DNA from: Alphaproteobacteria bacterium
GTDB taxonomy: Bacteria > Pseudomonadota > Alphaproteobacteria > ATCC43930 > CGMCC-115725
Reading direction: 5' to 3'
NCBI GenBank assembly: GCA_005888425.1
Contig: VAZF01000087.1
Span: 1-5,848 of the forward strand
Length of the DNA stretch: 5,848 nt
Both the position numbers and the translations under genes were made by a program. Every line of letters begins with the position of its first letter. Within the stretch, counting starts at the first letter, position 1. Below are positions 1 to 5,848 of the stretch, in pieces. The notes under the pieces are model-generated. The model had not been told where the DNA came from, did no database searches, and was given only the letters and a program-made list of their open reading frames with translations.

Positions 1-584
1 AGATTTATGGGCTTCATTTCCCGGACGGTCTGCGCGAGAACGAAAAACTGCCGCAGACGATCGTGACGCCCACGACGAAGGCGCGGGACGGCGAGCATGA
101 CGAGCCGGTTACCGCCGAGGAGATCATCGGCCGCGGCCTTTTGACGCCGCCGCAATGGGCGGAGGTCACCGAACGGGCCCTGGCCCTGTTCGCGCGCGGG
201 CGGGACATCGCGGCGGCGCGCGGCCTCATTCTCGTCGATACGAAATACGAATTCGGCCTCGACCGGGGCGGGCAAATCGTCCTCGCGGACGAGATCCATA
301 CCCCGGACAGCAGCCGCTACTGGTTCGCCGAGACCTATCCGCGGCGCTTTGCGGCAGGCAAGCCGCCCGACAGCTTCGACAAGGATTTTCTGCGTCGCTG
401 GGTGGCGGCCCGCTGCGACCCGTACCGCGATCCGATCCCGCCGATCCCGCGCGAGGTCGTCGCCGAGACCGCACGGGTGTATATTGATGCGTTCGAAAGA
501 ATCACCGGGGACAGCTTTTCGGTATCGCAGCCCGAGACGCCGGTCCTGCAGCGCATCCGCGCGAATCTCAGCCGGTATTTCTGA
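1..584 (+). CDS. purC: Phosphoribosylaminoimidazole-succinocarboxamide synthase (SAICAR synthetase), 5'-partial
   Basis: This enzyme joins aspartate to CAIR with ATP to make SAICAR in cytosolic de novo purine synthesis. The reading frame is open from the left edge: codons start at position 3, and the residues before the GTG at 63 (YGLHFPDGLRENEKLPQTI) read straight into it, so that GTG is internal and the true start lies outside. Of the 193 residues present, 78-85 (VDTKYEFG, 234-257) match the second SAICAR synthetase signature, and 96-105 (DEIHTPDSSR, 288-317) form the conserved strand and loop after it. The segment around PTTKARDGEHDEP is typical of the longer yeast ADE1-like form (about 300 residues) rather than the short E. 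coli-type enzyme, so roughly 110 residues are missing. The first family signature lies in that missing part. The gene ends at TGA 582-584 with nothing broken. The family call is firm; that it is an intact gene outside the window is inferred. Confidence 0.95.
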   Translation, partial: IYGLHFPDGLRENEKLPQTIVTPTTKARDGEHDEPVTAEEIIGRGLLTPPQWAEVTERALALFARGRDIAAARGLILVDTKYEFGLDRGGQIVLADEIHTPDSSRYWFAETYPRRFAAGKPPDSFDKDFLRRWVAARCDPYRDPIPPIPREVVAETARVYIDAFERITGDSFSVSQPETPVLQRIRANLSRYF

Positions 585-746
585 ACCGATATCCCTTCAC
601 AATTGCGTGCCGGGCGATCGCGGCTTCCGCCCTGCACAACCGCGAAACTGGCCTTTGGGGGGCGGGATGTGTAATGAAGGTAAGGTCGCGCGGCCAGCCC
701 GTCCGAGCAGATCTCTCATAAACGGAAGCGGATTTGCCTCAAGACC
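585..746. other. Intergenic gap between purC and the PKS gene
   Basis: The 162 bases hold no credible gene. In the shared frame of both neighbours, stops occur at 672-674, 675-677 and 681-683, so the two genes are not a fusion. I see no strong hairpin followed by a T run, so no intrinsic terminator is called after purC. The palindrome GCGATCGC (614-621) sits in a weak 4-bp stem and may be chance. No -35/-10 pair with proper spacing stands out. TTCACA at 596-601 and CATAAA near 709 each resemble one half of a promoter but lack a partner. The gap is long enough for a separate promoter, so co-transcription with purC is undecided. Confidence 0.6.
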
Positions 747-3700
747 ATGAGTGACGAGTTGATCGCGATCGTCGGCGCCTCCTGCCGATTCCCCGGCGCG
801 CCCGATCTGGAGGCGTTCTGGCAGCTGCTCGTCTCCGGCACGGATGCCGTCACCGAGGTCGACGAGGCGCGGTGGTCGACGCACTTTTATTACCACCCGA
901 ACCAGGACGAGCGCGGCAAGAGCTATACCTGGTCGGCCGGGCTGTTGACCGGCATCGACCTGTTTGAACCGGCATTTTTCGGGATCTCGCCGCGCGAGGC
1001 CGCGCAGATGGATCCGCAACAGCGGCTGCTCCTCGAACTCGTCTGGCACGCGCTCGAAGACGCCGGCATTCCGGCCGGCAAAGTCGCCGGGAGCGCGACC
1101 GGGGTCTATATCGGCGGCGCGACGACCGACTATCGCGATCTGCGGCTGGGCGATCCGGCAACCGGCGATTCCTATTTCATGACCGGTGGGACGCTCAGCA
1201 TCCTCGCCAACCGGATTTCCTATGTGTTCGACCTGCACGGGCCGAGCCTGACGATCGACACGGCCTGCTCGTCCTCTCTCGTCGCATTGCACGAGGCGTG
1301 CGAGGCCTTGCGCCAGGAGCGCATCGCCGGCGCGATCGTCGGCGGGATCAACCTGCTGCTCGCGCCCTATCCGTTTCTCGGCTTCTCCCGCGCCTCGATG
1401 CTGTCGCGCCGCGGCCGCTGCTTCGCCTTTGACGAGCGGGCGGACGGCTATGTCCGCGGTGAAGGCGGCGGAGTCGTCGTGCTGAAGCGGCTGAAGGACG
1501 CGCTGGCCGACGGCGATCCGATCCGCGCGATCATCCGCGGTACCGGGGTCAATTCCGACGGGCGCACGATTGGCCTCTCGATGCCAAGCGAGGCGGCGCA
1601 AGCGGCGCTGATCCGCTCGGTCTGCGAGCGCGCCGCGACTGCGGCGGAGGATCTCGCCTTTTTCGAGATGCACGGCACCGGGACGCCGGCCGGCGATCCG
1701 GTCGAGGCGGCCGCGGTCGGGCATGCGCTGGGCCAACTCCGGCCGGAACCGCTGCCGATCGGTTCGGTCAAAACGAATATCGGACACCTCGAAGCCGCAT
1801 CGGGTATGGCCGGGCTGATCAAGACGGCGCTCGCGCTCGAACATGGCACGCTGCCGCCGAGCCTGCATTGCGTGACGCCGAACCCAAAGATCCCGTTCGA
1901 CGAGCTCAATCTGCGCGTCGTGCGCGACGCCGAAGCGCTCGCCCGCGGCAAGGGCGCCGGCATCAACTCTTTTGGTTTTGGCGGCACCAACGGCCATGCG
2001 GTATTGGCGCCGCCGCCGCAGAAGACCGCGAGGACTCAAGCGACGGTCGGACCGATGCCGCCGCTCGTCATCTCGGCGCGCAGCGAGGCGGCGCTGCGCG
2101 ACCTGGCGGGGAGCTGGCAGGAGACGCTCGCGGGCGTCGCACCCGAAGGGGCGGGTCCGTTGTTGCGGGCTGCTGCGCGTTGCCGTGACCATCACTCGCA
2201 CCGCCTCGTTGTGCTCGGCGCCGATCCGATGGAAGCGGCTGCGAAGCTCGACGCGTTCGCCGCCGGCGACCAGCACGCCGTGATTAGCGGAACCGCGCTG
2301 CGCGAAGCGAAGCTCGCCTTTGTTTTCTCCGGCAACGGCGCGCAATGGCCGGAAATGGCGCGCGGCGCCTATCGCGCCAGCGCGGCGTTTCGCGCGGCTG
2401 TCGACGAGGCCGATGCCGCGTTGCGGCCGGGTCTCGGCTGGTCTGTCGCCGAGCTGATCGAAAACGGCATCGAGGCGGACCGGCTGGTGCATGCCGATGT
2501 CGCGCAACCGCTGCTGTTCGCGATCCAGCTCGGCATCGTGACGGTCTTGGGTGACCTCGGCATCGAGGCGGAAGCGCATGTCGGTCACAGCGTCGGCGAA
2601 ATCGCCGCCGCCTGGGCTTCCGGAGCGTTGTCGCTGACGGACGCCGCGCGTGTTGTCGTCGCGCGCAGCCGCAACCAGGAGCGGACCCGCGGTGACGGAC
2701 GCATGGCGGCGCTCGCTCTGGGCAGCAGCGCAGCCCGCGAACTGCTCGATGAGATCGGCAGCCCGCTGGAACTCGGCGCGATCAATGCGACCCATGCCGT
2801 TACGGTCTCCGGTCCGAGCGACGCGATTGAGAGGCTTGGGGCCGAGGCGCGGCGTCGCGGGGTCGCGTTCCGCGCGCTCGATCTCGACTTTGCATTTCAC
2901 TCCGCGGCGATGGATCCGATACGCGACCGGCTGCTCGCCGATCTCGACGGGCTCACCTCCTCCGCGCCACGCGCGAGGCTGTTCTCGACAGTGACCGGCG
3001 AGCCGGTGTGCGCCGGCCAGCTCGACGCCGAATATTGGTGGCACAACATTCGCTCGCCGGTGCGCTTCACCGACGCAACCGCGGCGCTGGTGAAGGACGG
3101 CTTTCGGATCTTTGTCGAGATCGGACCGAACCCGGTTCTGCAAGGATACCTGCACGATGCTCTGCGCGCCGCCGAGACTCAGGGGAGGGCGCTGGGGACG
3201 CTGAGCCGGAAGCAGACGGACGGAGACCCGTTTCCGGCGCTGGCGGCGCAATGCCATATTGCCGGCTACGACATCACACGGGCGGCGCGGTTCGATGGGA
3301 CCGCTAACCCGCGCGACTTGCCTCTTTACCCTTGGCAGCGCGAGCGGTTCTGGTTCGAGTATACGGTCGAAAACCTCGGGCTCAGCGACCCGCCATTCGA
3401 GCATCCGCTGCTCGGCTACCGGCAAGCGGGGCCGGTTCGCGGCTGGGTCAATCATCTCGATCCGGAGACGCTGCCCTGGCTTGCCGATCATGCCGTCGAA
3501 GGCGTGCCGGTGCTGCCCGCTGCTGCGGTCCTCGAAATGGCCGCCGCCGCGGCACGCGCCCAGCGCCCGACGGCCACGGCGATCGAGTTGGCCGATATCG
3601 AGGTGCGGCGCCCGTTGCCCTTCGATACCGGGCGGCCGCGCGAAGTGCGGGCTACGCTCGGATCGGAGGGAAGCGATTGGGAGCTGAGCAGCCGCCCGCG

Positions 3701-5848
3701 CCTTTCGGATGAGCCGCCAACGAGCCATGCCGTAGCGCGCATCCTCAACGCCGGCGAGGTCGCGGCGAGGACGATGCCGAGCGCGCCCGGTTCGCCGCTG
3801 CGGGTCATCGAGGCCGACGAGCTGTATCGCATCGCAACAGGACTCGGCCTCGATTACGGCCCGCGCTTTCGCACCGTCACGCGGGTCGAGGTGCTGGGGC
3901 CCGACGAGGCACAAGCCTATTTCGAGCCGGCCGCAATCGGCGAGTCCCTAGGCCCTTATCTGCTTCATCCGGCATTGCTGGACGGCGCGCTGCAGGCATT
4001 TCTGGCGCTGCTCGCCGGCAAAAGCGCCGAGCTTCGCGACACGAGCTTTCTGCCCTGGCGGTTTGGCCGGGTGCGGCTCGCTGCACCCTTCGGGCGCGCG
4101 GCGCGCATCGCGCGGTTGCGGTTGACACGGATCGGCACGCGCTCGGCATCAGGCGATATCGAATTGTTCGACGATAACGGCGCGTTTGTCGCCGCGCTGT
4201 CGGAATGCTGGTTCCGCCGGGTCGAGCTCAGCCGGAGCGGCTCGCTCGATAATCGCGTATTGCGCGTCGACCTCGTGCCGGCGCCGCTCGACGAAGCGCG
4301 GGCGCCGGGCATTTTTGATCGGATCGGCGAGATCCTGGCGCGGCAAGCCGACCGGGCCAACACCGATGCCGAGAAATCGAGCGAACGTGCGCTGCTGTTC
4401 GACGCGATGACGGCATCAATCGCCTATCGCGCGGTTGCGGCGATCGTCGATCCCGAGGTGAGCGTCACGATCGATGCGCTGGTCGATGCCGGCGCGATCC
4501 TCCCCGAAACGGCGCCGCTGTTCGAGTATCTCTTGCGTCTCCTTGAGCGGTTCGACGCCGCGGAGGAGTGCGAGACCGGCTGGCGTTTGGCCGACGATCA
4601 TGATCTGCCGGATGTCGCCGAGATCTGGCGCTTGCTTCTATCGGAAGCCCCCGAGTTGGTTGCCGAGCTGGCGCTTGTCGCCATGGCGGCCGAAGAATTG
4701 CCGGCTCTGTTGCGGGACGGGTTGCGCCGATTCGAGCCGGCCCCGTTGCCGATGGCCGAGCACCTCGTGCAAGCCTCTCCGGTTAGTGTTGCCGCGTTCG
4801 AGCACATCCGCGAAACCCTCGCCGAGATCGGCGCGGCCTGGCCGGCCGACTGCCCGCTGCGCGTATTGGAGATCGGCGCCGACAGCGCGGTGACCCCGCG
4901 GCTTATCGAGGCGTTGGCGCAGACGGGGGCGCCGCTTGCCTATAGGGCGACCCATCCGGATCCTCAGCAGGCCGCGCGGCTTGCCGGAGCGATCAAGTCG
5001 CAGGCCGGAGCAAGCGCCAGTTGCTGGTCCCTCATCGACGATGATGACGCGCTCGGCGAGAGCCGTTTCGATGTCATCGTCTCGTTGCAGGCGCTCTCGC
5101 GCTTGCAGCTCGATGCCGATGTGCTGTCGCGATTGCGCGAGCGGCTCGCGCCCGGCGGGCTGCTGCTTGCCGCCGAGGCCGAGCCGAACCCGCTCTGGGC
5201 GCTCGCCTTTGGCCGGTATCGCGGTTGGTGGCGCGACGGGGCAAGGGGCGGGAACGCGTCGCCCTTGCTGCATGGCGAAGCGTGGCGCCGCGACTTGGCC
5301 CTGGCGGGTTTTGCGGCGCCTGGCAGCATCGCGACCGGCGCAGGACCGTGGCCGCTGTCGGTTTTGTGGGCGCGGGCGCCGGCGCAACAAGAACCGGCGA
5401 GGACCGACCGGTCGGACGCACTGTCGCTGGCGGTGATCGGCATGCCGTGCGGCGTAGACCTCGGGATTTCCGATGTCTTCGCCGCCGCCGGGCATCGCGT
5501 CACCGAATTGGATGGCGCCGCTTTTACGGCCGTCGCCGAAATGGATGCAACCGCGGAGGCGCAGGCCGGGCTCGCGGTTCTGCTCATCGGTGAACAAACC
5601 GACCCGATGTCCGGCGCCGCCGAGTTGCTGCCGAGCGCCGCTCGGATTGCGGCTGCGGCGGCATTGCGCGGCATTCCGTTGTGGATCGTGACCCGCGGCG
5701 CGCAGCAGGAGGCGCGCAGTGCGGATGCCGACCTGATCGGCGCCGCGCTTTGGGGGTTTACCCGAACCCTCGTCAACGAAATCCCGCGACTATCGCTGAA
5801 ACTGGTCGACATGCCGCCGGGGCTCGGCGGCATCGAGATCGCGGACCG
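747..5848 (+). CDS. Type I polyketide synthase, KS-AT-DH-pseudoMT-KR..., 3'-partial
   Basis: This large cytosolic multidomain enzyme builds a polyketide or fatty-acid-like chain by decarboxylative condensation of malonyl units followed by reductive processing. The 1,700 codons seen encode, in order: KS (about residues 4-420), KS-AT linker, AT (522-820), post-AT linker ending in YPWQRERFW (861-869), DH (886-1161), a C-methyltransferase-like region (1162-1545) and the start of a KR structural subdomain (about 1559 on). All motifs share one frame with no stop or frameshift. ATG 747 is chosen because it is the only ATG, GTG or TTG in frame between the last upstream stop (681-683) and the KS, and the KS begins almost at once (MSDELIAIVGASCRFPG). 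No close Shine-Dalgarno is seen; GGAAG at 724-728 is 18 bases away. There is no N-terminal docking segment, which favours a first, stand-alone or iterative module. Domain calls are firm; the product is unknown. The gene continues past the window. Confidence 0.96.
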   Translation, partial: MSDELIAIVGASCRFPGAPDLEAFWQLLVSGTDAVTEVDEARWSTHFYYHPNQDERGKSYTWSAGLLTGIDLFEPAFFGISPREAAQMDPQQRLLLELVWHALEDAGIPAGKVAGSATGVYIGGATTDYRDLRLGDPATGDSYFMTGGTLSILANRISYVFDLHGPSLTIDTACSSSLVALHEACEALRQERIAGAIVGGINLLLAPYPFLGFSRASMLSRRGRCFAFDERADGYVRGEGGGVVVLKRLKDALADGDPIRAIIRGTGVNSDGRTIGLSMPSEAAQAALIRSVCERAATAAEDLAFFEMHGTGTPAGDPVEAAAVGHALGQLRPEPLPIGSVKTNIGHLEAASGMAGLIKTALALEHGTLPPSLHCVTPNPKIPFDELNLRVVRDAEALARGKGAGINSFGFGGTNGHAVLAPPPQKTARTQATVGPMPPLVISARSEAALRDLAGSWQETLAGVAPEGAGPLLRAAARCRDHHSHRLVVLGADPMEAAAKLDAFAAGDQHAVISGTALREAKLAFVFSGNGAQWPEMARGAYRASAAFRAAVDEADAALRPGLGWSVAELIENGIEADRLVHADVAQPLLFAIQLGIVTVLGDLGIEAEAHVGHSVGEIAAAWASGALSLTDAARVVVARSRNQERTRGDGRMAALALGSSAARELLDEIGSPLELGAINATHAVTVSGPSDAIERLGAEARRRGVAFRALDLDFAFHSAAMDPIRDRLLADLDGLTSSAPRARLFSTVTGEPVCAGQLDAEYWWHNIRSPVRFTDATAALVKDGFRIFVEIGPNPVLQGYLHDALRAAETQGRALGTLSRKQTDGDPFPALAAQCHIAGYDITRAARFDGTANPRDLPLYPWQRERFWFEYTVENLGLSDPPFEHPLLGYRQAGPVRGWVNHLDPETLPWLADHAVEGVPVLPAAAVLEMAAAAARAQRPTATAIELADIEVRRPLPFDTGRPREVRATLGSEGSDWELSSRPRLSDEPPTSHAVARILNAGEVAARTMPSAPGSPLRVIEADELYRIATGLGLDYGPRFRTVTRVEVLGPDEAQAYFEPAAIGESLGPYLLHPALLDGALQAFLALLAGKSAELRDTSFLPWRFGRVRLAAPFGRAARIARLRLTRIGTRSASGDIELFDDNGAFVAALSECWFRRVELSRSGSLDNRVLRVDLVPAPLDEARAPGIFDRIGEILARQADRANTDAEKSSERALLFDAMTASIAYRAVAAIVDPEVSVTIDALVDAGAILPETAPLFEYLLRLLERFDAAEECETGWRLADDHDLPDVAEIWRLLLSEAPELVAELALVAMAAEELPALLRDGLRRFEPAPLPMAEHLVQASPVSVAAFEHIRETLAEIGAAWPADCPLRVLEIGADSAVTPRLIEALAQTGAPLAYRATHPDPQQAARLAGAIKSQAGASASCWSLIDDDDALGESRFDVIVSLQALSRLQLDADVLSRLRERLAPGGLLLAAEAEPNPLWALAFGRYRGWWRDGARGGNASPLLHGEAWRRDLALAGFAAPGSIATGAGPWPLSVLWARAPAQQEPARTDRSDALSLAVIGMPCGVDLGISDVFAAAGHRVTELDGAAFTAVAEMDATAEAQAGLAVLLIGEQTDPMSGAAELLPSAARIAAAAALRGIPLWIVTRGAQQEARSADADLIGAALWGFTRTLVNEIPRLSLKLVDMPPGLGGIEIAD
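756..2006 (+). other. Ketosynthase (KS) domain of the PKS
   Basis: The KS condenses the growing acyl chain with the extender unit. The catalytic triad is complete: Cys174 in DTACSSSL (codon 1266-1268), His309 in HGTGT (1671-1673) and His347 in KTNIGHLEAA (1785-1787). The spacings of 135 and 38 residues are those usual in modular PKS ketosynthases. Other family landmarks are DPQQRLLLE after the FGISPREA loop, ADGYVRGEG in the middle, and GFGGTNGH near the end. The last motif carries Gly where GTNAH is usual. The domain should be active and, because Cys is present in the active site rather than Gln, is not a KSQ loading decarboxylase. Confidence 0.96.
2310..3210 (+). other. Acyltransferase (AT) domain, predicted malonyl-CoA specific
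   Basis: The AT selects the extender unit and loads it onto the carrier protein. Its nucleophile is Ser615 in GHSVGE (codon 2589-2591). The supporting Arg640 lies 25 residues on in ARSR, and the catalytic His718 is in AFHS (716-719). Val after the catalytic Ser, and Phe just before the catalytic His, both point to malonyl-CoA; methylmalonyl ATs usually have GHSQGE and YASH. The N-terminal glycine-rich motif reads GNGAQW (529-534) where GQGAQW is usual; the second Gln (533), the one placed near the oxyanion hole, is kept. The downstream edge is approximate, merging into a post-AT linker with YPWQRERFW. Specificity is a motif-based inference. Confidence 0.92.
3402..4229 (+). other. Dehydratase (DH) domain of the PKS
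   Basis: The DH removes water from the beta-hydroxyacyl intermediate to give an enoyl chain. The domain opens with HPLLG (residues 886-890). It carries a perfect HxxxGxxxxP motif, HAVEGVPVLP, with catalytic His915 (codon 3483+6, i.e. 3489-3491) and Pro924. The second-half motif HPALLDGALQ gives catalytic Asp1079 (3981-3983) and Gln1083. YGPRF (1037-1041) and LPWRFGRVRL are further double-hotdog landmarks. Both catalytic residues are present, so it should be active, which in turn implies an active KR later in the protein to supply the hydroxyl group. Confidence 0.92.
4230..5381 (+). other. C-methyltransferase-like domain, probably catalytically dead (pseudo-MT)
   Basis: The position after DH matches the SAM-dependent C-methyltransferase of reducing PKSs, which would methylate the alpha carbon. 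Residues 1162-1340 match the helical N-terminal lid pattern of that family, including a Trp at 1279 before an LPD segment. Landmarks of the Rossmann core follow: LRVLEIG (1371-1377), FDVIVS (1441-1446), LAPGGLLL (1467-1474) and RGWW (1492-1495). The SAM loop, normally ExGxGxG, reads EIGADSA (1375-1381), so the second and third glycines are Asp1379 and Ala1381. By alignment with the usual NVLHAT segment, the catalytic His is Ser1451 (codon 5097-5099), while the partner Glu (1477) remains. The fold call is good; loss of activity is inferred from these two sites. Confidence 0.8.
5421..5848 (+). other. Start of ketoreductase structural subdomain (truncated Rossmann half)
   Basis: From about residue 1559 (LSLAVIG) the protein enters an alternating strand-helix region. 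It contains LWIVTRGA (1645-1652) followed by ALWGFTRTLVNEIPRLSLKLVD, which matches the non-catalytic N-terminal half of PKS and FAS ketoreductases (usually LW.VTRGA... LWG.GR....E.P.L...LVDL). This half braces the catalytic KR and is often separated from it by an inserted ER. The window ends at Asp1700 plus two bases of the next codon, before any NADPH-binding loop or Ser-Tyr-Lys site, so KR activity and the presence of an ER cannot be judged. Confidence 0.75.

Noticed and set aside
63..584. GTG at 63 as the start of a 173-residue gene
   Set aside because: The frame is open to the left edge, and the residues before 63 are conserved PurC sequence running straight into it, so the gene is partial rather than short.
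609..624. GC-rich inverted repeat around GCGATCGC as a terminator for purC
   Set aside because: The stem is only about 4 bp outside the palindrome and no T run follows. It also sits in GC-rich DNA where such palindromes arise by chance.
349..750. A + strand open frame of 133 codons spanning the end of purC, the gap and the PKS start
   Set aside because: It is out of frame with both genes, its first part overlaps solid PurC coding sequence, and the part in the gap has no recognisable content.
597..3914. Open frame of 1,105 codons on the - strand opposite the PKS gene
   Set aside because: It is in codon register with the PKS frame, so its stops would need TTA, CTA or TCA codons in the PKS. 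None occurs from the start codon to the CTA at 3948. The translation is Arg-, Ala- and Gly-rich with no family motif, whereas the + strand carries full KS, AT and DH signatures.
4638..5833. Long - strand open frames (319 and 289 codons) opposite the methyltransferase and KR region
   Set aside because: Their composition is biased towards Arg, Ser and Ala with no recognisable domain, and they overlap the continuous PKS frame. They are shadows typical of high-GC coding DNA.

Overview
This is a high-GC (roughly two-thirds G+C by eye) bacterial window with two co-directional genes on the + strand, both cut by the window edges. The base composition, the style of the type I polyketide synthase (PKS) and the long yeast-ADE1-like purC suggest a proteobacterium, possibly an alphaproteobacterium. 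That placement is a low-confidence inference.

Layout. Positions 1-584 hold the C-terminal two thirds of purC (SAICAR synthetase, de novo purine synthesis), with its start lost off the left edge. Positions 585-746 are a 162-base gap with in-frame stops and no convincing promoter, terminator or RNA. From 747 to the right edge runs one uninterrupted frame of 1,700 codons, the N-terminal part of a large type I PKS. Its domains are, in order: ketosynthase (KS), malonyl-type acyltransferase (AT), dehydratase (DH), a C-methyltransferase-like domain that looks inactive, and the first part of a ketoreductase (KR) structural subdomain. The frame is still open at 5848. The catalytic KR, a carrier protein (ACP), probably an enoylreductase (ER) and any release domain would lie further right and cannot be seen here.

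How it works together. The KS, AT and DH active-site residues are all present, so this part of the synthase should load malonyl units, condense them and dehydrate the beta-hydroxy intermediate. The methyltransferase-like domain keeps its fold landmarks but has lost two glycines of the SAM-binding loop and the expected catalytic histidine, so it probably serves as structure. The result, KS-AT-DH-pseudoMT-(KR...), recalls animal fatty acid synthase and fungal highly reducing PKSs. With no N-terminal docking segment, it suggests a self-contained, probably iterative synthase making a reduced, unbranched acyl chain. I see no functional link between purC and the PKS; they look like a housekeeping gene next to an accessory locus.

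The most interesting observation is the degenerate methyltransferase. I did not find a wholly new kind of system.
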